NCBI GenBank assembly: GCA_964345835.1
Contig: CAYFSL010000005.1
Location: 1-64,000 of the forward strand
DNA: 64,000 nucleotides
Source: JAAYEL01 sp964345835
GTDB lineage: Bacteria; Bacillota; Clostridia; Tissierellales; Peptoniphilaceae
Direction: 5' to 3'
Made by a program: the position numbers and the translations under genes. The notes below the pieces were generated by a model. That model made no database searches and was not told the origin of the DNA. It saw only the letters and a program-made list of their open reading frames with translations. Position 1 is the first letter of the stretch. Every line of letters starts with the position of its first letter. Positions 59,939 through 64,000 of the stretch are shown here, piece by piece.

Positions 59939-60805
59939 ATGGGTGATAAAGAGTTGAAGATAGATGAAAAAGAGTATTTGAAGGGGGCAATCAGCCTAAA
60001 AGAGATTGAGAGGTCCTTGCAAAGAACCTATAAGAAGGACACCTTCGCAAAGTTTTTGAAGGCCCTGGATATATACCAGATGCTTGAAGATGGCGATAGG
60101 GTTGCAGTTGGCATGAGTGGGGGAAAGGATTCCTTGATTCTTGCCAAGATGTTTCAGATATTAAAGAGGTTTTCAAAGGTTGACTTTGACCTGGACTTTA
60201 TAGCCATGGACCCTGGATTTAGCAAGGAAAATAGGCAAAAGTTAGAAGATATCTGCCAGTATATGGGGATACCTGTAAAGATTTTCGAGTCAGATGTCTT
60301 TGAGGTTACTGAAAGGGTCGCCAAGGACAACCCCTGCTACCTATGTGCCAGGATGAGGAGAGGCTTTTTATATGCCAAGGTACAAGAACTAGGCTACAAC
60401 AAGCTTGCCCTGGGCCACCACATGAATGATGTTATTGAAACAACCCTTATGAATGTGATTTGGAATGGGAGCTTTAAGACCATGATGCCCAAGCTTAAGA
60501 GTGAGAATTTTAAGGGTTTGGAATTGATTAGGCCCCTTTATCTAGTCGAGGAGAAGGATATTATTAGGTGGCTTAATAATAGCGGGATAATTCCCATGGA
60601 CGAGGCCTGCCCAATAGTGAAGGAAAAAAAGGAGAGCCAAAGGCTTAATATAAAAAATTTGATTGAGGATTTGAAAGAACTTAACCCGGTCATAGAAAAA
60701 AATATTTTTAAGTCGGCGGAGAATGTATCCCTAAATGCCATTTTAGGATATGATATAGATGGTGAAAAACACTATTTTTTAGATAATTATGATAATAGGA
60801 GCTAG
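59939..60805 (+). CDS. TtcA-family PP-loop ATPase (probable tRNA sulfurtransferase)
   Basis: The 288-residue protein has the PP-loop VGMSGGKDSLIL (about 58-69). A catalytic CxxC (CYLCARMRRG) and the GHHMNDVIETTLMN motif are typical of the TtcA/TilS-related group that activates tRNA bases with ATP. TtcA thiolates C32 of tRNA and usually carries a [4Fe-4S] cluster. A third Cys is present near 222 (EACPIV). The ATG has no strong ribosome binding site. It precedes uppP by 2 bp. Confidence 0.85.
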   Translation: MGDKELKIDEKEYLKGAISLKEIERSLQRTYKKDTFAKFLKALDIYQMLEDGDRVAVGMSGGKDSLILAKMFQILKRFSKVDFDLDFIAMDPGFSKENRQKLEDICQYMGIPVKIFESDVFEVTERVAKDNPCYLCARMRRGFLYAKVQELGYNKLALGHHMNDVIETTLMNVIWNGSFKTMMPKLKSENFKGLELIRPLYLVEEKDIIRWLNNSGIIPMDEACPIVKEKKESQRLNIKNLIEDLKELNPVIEKNIFKSAENVSLNAILGYDIDGEKHYFLDNYDNRS

Positions 60806-60807
60806 AT

Positions 60808-61704
60808 ATGAATTATATTTTAGATATTATTAAGGTGATAGTGCTGAGTATTGTCGAGGGAGTAACGGAGTTTCTTCCTGTCAGCTCAACTGGCCACCTA
60901 ATTATAGTTAATGAGTTTATGCAATTAAAGCCTGAAGCCTTTGCTAATGCCTTTATGGTTATTATTCAGCTGGGGGCTATCTTGTCGGTGGTTGCTATTT
61001 ATTGGCATAAGCTAAACCCTTTTCCTAAGGAAAAGCTTAAGCATGGAGATTGGCCTGCCAAGCTTAAGGATAAGGATACAGACCATTTATTTGCCAAGAA
61101 GACCTACTATTGGTTTACCAATAACAAGACTGTTGAACTTTGGTTAAAGATTATTGTGGCAGTCCTTCCAGCCATGGTCCTTGGTTTATTATTTGATGAC
61201 AAGATAGAAGCCCTTCTTTTCAACTATAAGCCGGTTGCTATTGCCTTAATCTTTTATGGTATAGTGATAATCGCCCTTGAAGAGGTAAATAAGAATAAGA
61301 CTTCTTATAAATATACAGATGCATCACAAGTTAGTTATAAGACAGCCTTTTTTATAGGGTGCTTTCAGGTCCTTGCCATGTGGCCGGGAACATCTAGGTC
61401 AGCTGCTACAATTATCGGGGCTATGATCCTTGGCCTTAATAGGTCAGCTGCTGCGGAATTCTCATTTTTCCTAGCAATTCCTACTATGGTTGGGGCGAGT
61501 CTACTTAAGATTATTAAGATCCAAGGGCTGGTATTATCCCAATGGATATTAATCCTGCTGGGCTTTATCCTTTCATATATAGTTGCCTATATAGTGGTAA
61601 AGAAGTTCCTAAGCTATATTCAAAAGCACGACTTCAAGGTATTTGGCTACTACAGGATTGTCCTAGGTATTATTGTCTTAATAACTTTTTCTTTAATAAA
61701 GTAG
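60808..61704 (+). CDS. uppP: Undecaprenyl-diphosphatase UppP (BacA)
   Basis: The 298-residue integral membrane protein has about eight segments. It has the two catalytic motifs EGVTEFLPVSSTGHL near the N-terminus and WPGTSRSAATI in the second half. It recycles undecaprenyl pyrophosphate to the lipid carrier of wall synthesis, and extra copies confer bacitracin tolerance. It starts 2 bp after the TtcA-like gene. Confidence 0.96.
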   Translation: MNYILDIIKVIVLSIVEGVTEFLPVSSTGHLIIVNEFMQLKPEAFANAFMVIIQLGAILSVVAIYWHKLNPFPKEKLKHGDWPAKLKDKDTDHLFAKKTYYWFTNNKTVELWLKIIVAVLPAMVLGLLFDDKIEALLFNYKPVAIALIFYGIVIIALEEVNKNKTSYKYTDASQVSYKTAFFIGCFQVLAMWPGTSRSAATIIGAMILGLNRSAAAEFSFFLAIPTMVGASLLKIIKIQGLVLSQWILILLGFILSYIVAYIVVKKFLSYIQKHDFKVFGYYRIVLGIIVLITFSLIK

Positions 61705-61716
61705 GATAATGGGTAT
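61691..61716 (+). promoter_or_regulatory. Candidate SigB-like promoter before the coiled-coil gene
   Basis: CTTTAA (61691-61696), a 14-bp spacer and GGGTAT (61711-61716), 11 of 12 matches to the SigB consensus. The -35 lies in the last codons of uppP. The following gene starts about 105 bp after the predicted start site. Confidence 0.4.
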
Positions 61717-61827
61717 CATTACCTATATGGTAGGTTAGCCGATTGAAAATGACTTGCAGGAAAGGGTTAATTTATATTGGCTAATAGATAGTTAGAGCTT
61801 ATTTACTTGAGATAAGAAGGTGATGAT

Positions 61828-62328
61828 ATGGATGCTAAAGTACTTGCAGAAGAAAAAAAGAATTTGGCTAGGCTGATTTTACAGGCGGAAAAGACCCTGG
61901 AGAGGATGGAAAGGGTCCACGATACTAGTGTAGTCAAGAAAAGTGCCATGGACTCGATGGCTAATTTTGCTGGCTTGAGGACAAAGACTGACGGCCTTGT
62001 AAAAAAATCTAGTGACCTATCCCACTCGAGAATTCTTTCCCTATACCAAGGTCTTATTGAAGATGCGGGCGAGTATATCGATGTTGACTCTATAGTTACC
62101 AGCAATATCTATTTTGACCTTAAGTTCAATAAGTCGAAAATGCTTAATAATTTTTCTAATGACTTAAGCGTCAGACTTGCAACGGCCGACATCAACAGCT
62201 GTATCAAGGATGTAAAGAGGATTAGGAATAGCCTGATTCTTAGACTTAGAAGGCTTGAGAGAAGGGAAAAAAGCCTGGAGATAGAAGAAAAATTTTCAAA
62301 GATAAAGAAGACTATAAATGACTTATAA
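61828..62328 (+). CDS. Helical/coiled-coil protein of unknown function
   Basis: The 166-residue, charged, soluble protein has predicted helices at about 1-45 and 115-166, the latter Arg/Lys/Glu-rich. There are no Cys-based or catalytic motifs and no signal peptide. AAGGTGATGAT precedes the ATG. I recognise no family. It stands alone between uppP and a terminator. Confidence 0.65.
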   Translation: MDAKVLAEEKKNLARLILQAEKTLERMERVHDTSVVKKSAMDSMANFAGLRTKTDGLVKKSSDLSHSRILSLYQGLIEDAGEYIDVDSIVTSNIYFDLKFNKSKMLNNFSNDLSVRLATADINSCIKDVKRIRNSLILRLRRLERREKSLEIEEKFSKIKKTINDL

Positions 62329-62429
62329 TAGCCTACTAATGGATTCTTTAATTATTGATAAAGATTTATTGCTAATAATTTAGCTCTTTGTCAAATAGTG
62401 TTGGTGAAGACTTGTAAATGAATTACAGG

Positions 62430-62464
62430 AGGAGTTAGGTGTAAAATCCTAGCTCCTTTTAGAT
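62430..62464 (+). terminator. Terminator after the coiled-coil gene
   Basis: AGGAGTTAGG and CCTAGCTCCT pair fully (one G-U) around an 8-base loop, followed by TTTTAGATTT. The gap 62329-62658 holds this and otherwise only AT-rich DNA; no clear promoter was assigned in it. Confidence 0.8.
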
Positions 62465-62658
62465 TTAAATATTTTTTCTAAAGGCAAAACTATAAATTCT
62501 ACCGTTAGATACTTTTGATATAAGCCTATAATTTTATAATTATGAAATTTTCATCTATTAGAAGAAAAAGGATTTTCCCTCAAATCTTCAACTTCCCTTA
62601 AGGTTTTAATAGCCTATAAAATATGATAAAATTTAATATCATAGTAAAGAGGAAAGAT

Positions 62659-63660
62659 ATGAAGAAAAAAAAATTATGGATCCTTCCTGCCATCCTTCTT
62701 GTTTTGGCCTTAGCCTACCTAGGATTTAGGTTGATAAGGTTTAATAGGCTGGCAGATGAGGTCAACACATTTGACATAAAAATAGAAGATAGGTATACAA
62801 ATATCGGGGTCTTTGATGACAAGCTTTATTACCTTGATGGGAAAATCCTTCATGGGAGAAAGACCGACCAGGAACTTTTTCAAAAAGACCTTGGATCCGG
62901 GGTGAAGTCTTTAGTTTACGATAAATATATTTATGTATTTTACGAAGATGGGAAGATATTAACCCTTGATAGGTATTCTGCCAAGGAGAAAAAAAGTCTT
63001 GACCTGGGAGTGAAAGTAGCCAGGGTTAGGAGGGATAAGGATAGGTTTATCATTTATTCTACAAAAGATGTCATAAGCATTGCAAAGGATTTGTCCGATA
63101 AGAGGGTTAGGAAATTCTCTGAAAGGCCCTTAGATTATAGGGAGGAGGGAAATTCTTACACCTGCCTTTACCTATCCATGGATATAGATGATATAAAGTC
63201 GAGGCTTGTCGCCTATGAGGGAGAAAAAGAGGTCTTTAGGCTAGCTTCAGTTGATGAGCTATTTATGGGAAGCGGGTATTTTACAGAGAAGAAAAGCTAT
63301 GGGATTACAAATAGGTCCCTTTACTTAATTGAGGACTCTAGCATTATTGATAGGGTCAACCTAGCTAAGCCCAGAGCCTTTAAGTCGGATGGAAATAAAC
63401 TTGCCCTAGTAGATAATATGACCTTGAAGGTTTTTGATACTAAGCTTGATATTATGGGAAGTGTAGACCTGGGCTTTGAGGCTAAGCAGGTATTTTTCAT
63501 AGACGACGCCATAATTTGCCTTGGAGATAAGATGATTAGCTCTTATGAGGCTGGAAATCTTATAAAAAATGACCTTGTAGGGCTTAAGGGTTACTATAAG
63601 GGCGATAAGAATATCTACCTTATTTTTTCCGATAGGGTTGAAAAGGTAAAGGTTGACTAA
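62659..63660 (+). CDS. Membrane-anchored extracytoplasmic protein of unknown function, possibly beta-propeller
   Basis: The 333-residue protein has one N-terminal membrane segment (about 6-24) and then a large domain outside. That domain has regularly spaced short strand pairs such as DKLYYLDGKIL, KYIYVFYEDGKILTLD, RFIIYSTKDVISI, NKLALVDNMTLKVFD and DAIICLGDKMISSY. The pattern resembles a propeller of repeated strands. No enzyme motif is seen. ATG 62659 follows AGAGGAAAGAT; the open frame begins 12 codons earlier without a site. Confidence 0.65.
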   Translation: MKKKKLWILPAILLVLALAYLGFRLIRFNRLADEVNTFDIKIEDRYTNIGVFDDKLYYLDGKILHGRKTDQELFQKDLGSGVKSLVYDKYIYVFYEDGKILTLDRYSAKEKKSLDLGVKVARVRRDKDRFIIYSTKDVISIAKDLSDKRVRKFSERPLDYREEGNSYTCLYLSMDIDDIKSRLVAYEGEKEVFRLASVDELFMGSGYFTEKKSYGITNRSLYLIEDSSIIDRVNLAKPRAFKSDGNKLALVDNMTLKVFDTKLDIMGSVDLGFEAKQVFFIDDAIICLGDKMISSYEAGNLIKNDLVGLKGYYKGDKNIYLIFSDRVEKVKVD

Positions 63661-63716
63661 TACTTTAGATGTTGAAATTACAGCTATTTAGACTGGCTCG
63701 ATAATGAGTTGAGATC

Positions 63717-63826
63717 GTATAGTCTAATTATGACGGGTGAATACAAACTGTATAAGATATGTATAAGAGTGTATAAATCATACATTTAACGTATAAACTA
63801 TGTGTAACTAGTTTTGTTATGTATAA
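63717..63826. repeat. Helically phased GTATAA/GAATAC repeat array
   Basis: Copies of a G(A/T)ATA-type or closely related hexamer start at 63717 (GTATAG), 63739 (GAATAC), 63750, 63761, 63771, 63791 (all GTATAA), 63802 (GTGTAA) and 63821 (GTATAA). Steps are 22, 11, 11, 10, 20, 11 and 19 bp, close to multiples of one helical turn, all in direct orientation. The array ends 39 bp before the start of the right-edge gene. Confidence 0.75.
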
Positions 63827-63864
63827 AAATGTTCAAAAGATATAAAAATTAGAAAGGTGGTTTT

Positions 63865-64000
63865 GTGGATTTTACAAATTTAACTTTAGATAATTTATAT
63901 AATAGGTCCTTAGCTATGCTTCCTGGAGCAGGTTTTTTTCAAGGGATTAAGGGGCTAATTTTAAATGAGCAAGGGGCCTTTAGTCTTCTAGGCAAGCTAA
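63865..64000 (+). CDS. Partial CDS at right edge, N-terminus only
   Basis: The start is GTG, four bases after AAAGGTGG. The first 45 codons are open and the gene runs off the window. The visible residues (MDFTNLTLDNLYNR, then LPGAGFFQGIKGLIL) match no family I know. Its upstream region carries the phased repeat array, so it may be a regulated gene. Confidence 0.6.
   Translation, partial: MDFTNLTLDNLYNRSLAMLPGAGFFQGIKGLILNEQGAFSLLGKL

Overview
The window is AT-rich DNA from a low-GC Gram-positive anaerobe, most likely a Peptoniphilaceae-type anaerobic coccus (Anaerococcus or a relative). That is inferred from protein style and gene order, since no rRNA is present. It spans the chromosomal replication origin. 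A bipartite oriC flanks dnaA (about 40.76-42.61 kb). Most genes left of 40 kb are on the minus strand and most genes right of it on the plus strand, so transcription runs mainly with replication fork movement. No tRNA, rRNA, insertion sequence, prophage or CRISPR array was seen.

Left arm. 0-3.2 kb: a ferredoxin and the tmk-darA-holB-ricT operon. 3.3-8.2 kb: htpG under a CIRCE operator, a secreted amidase with four copies of an unnamed repeat, and the CBS protein gene cbpB. 8.2-10.6 kb: apbE and a lipoprotein with an FMN-attachment motif, probably extracytoplasmic electron transfer. 10.6-15.4 kb: dnaX-ybaB-recR, rpsF-ssb-rpsR and a TIM-barrel protein. 15.5-27 kb: an M16C peptidase, a Sua5/rpiB/upp/nitroreductase operon, a trmH-like/HAD/MATE/CDF operon and pncB. 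27-33 kb: a probable cinA-parA-parB-DUF4446-pta-M42 operon followed by three parS palindromes. 33.2-39.8 kb: the classic origin-left block rsmG, mnmG, mnmE, khpB, yidC, yidD, rnpA, rpmH.

Right arm. dnaA, dnaN, rlbA, recF, gyrB and gyrA run directly into a STAS protein, a degenerate RsbW-like protein and a SigB/SigF-type sigma factor. Just beyond is an FMN reductase with a SigB-like promoter. Then come a MoxR ATPase/VWA pair, a DsrE protein, a Ca/Mn-type P-type ATPase behind a yybP-ykoY manganese riboswitch, walJ, rlmH, a TtcA-like sulfurtransferase, uppP and two proteins of unknown function. The window ends inside a gene preceded by a helically phased repeat array.

The least explained parts are the gyrA-linked sigma module with its SigB-like promoters, two phased G(A/T)ATA arrays sharing an 11-mer, the DUF4446 protein with a long coiled-coil insert beside parB, the amidase repeat module, and the MATE gene whose best start codon is ATA.
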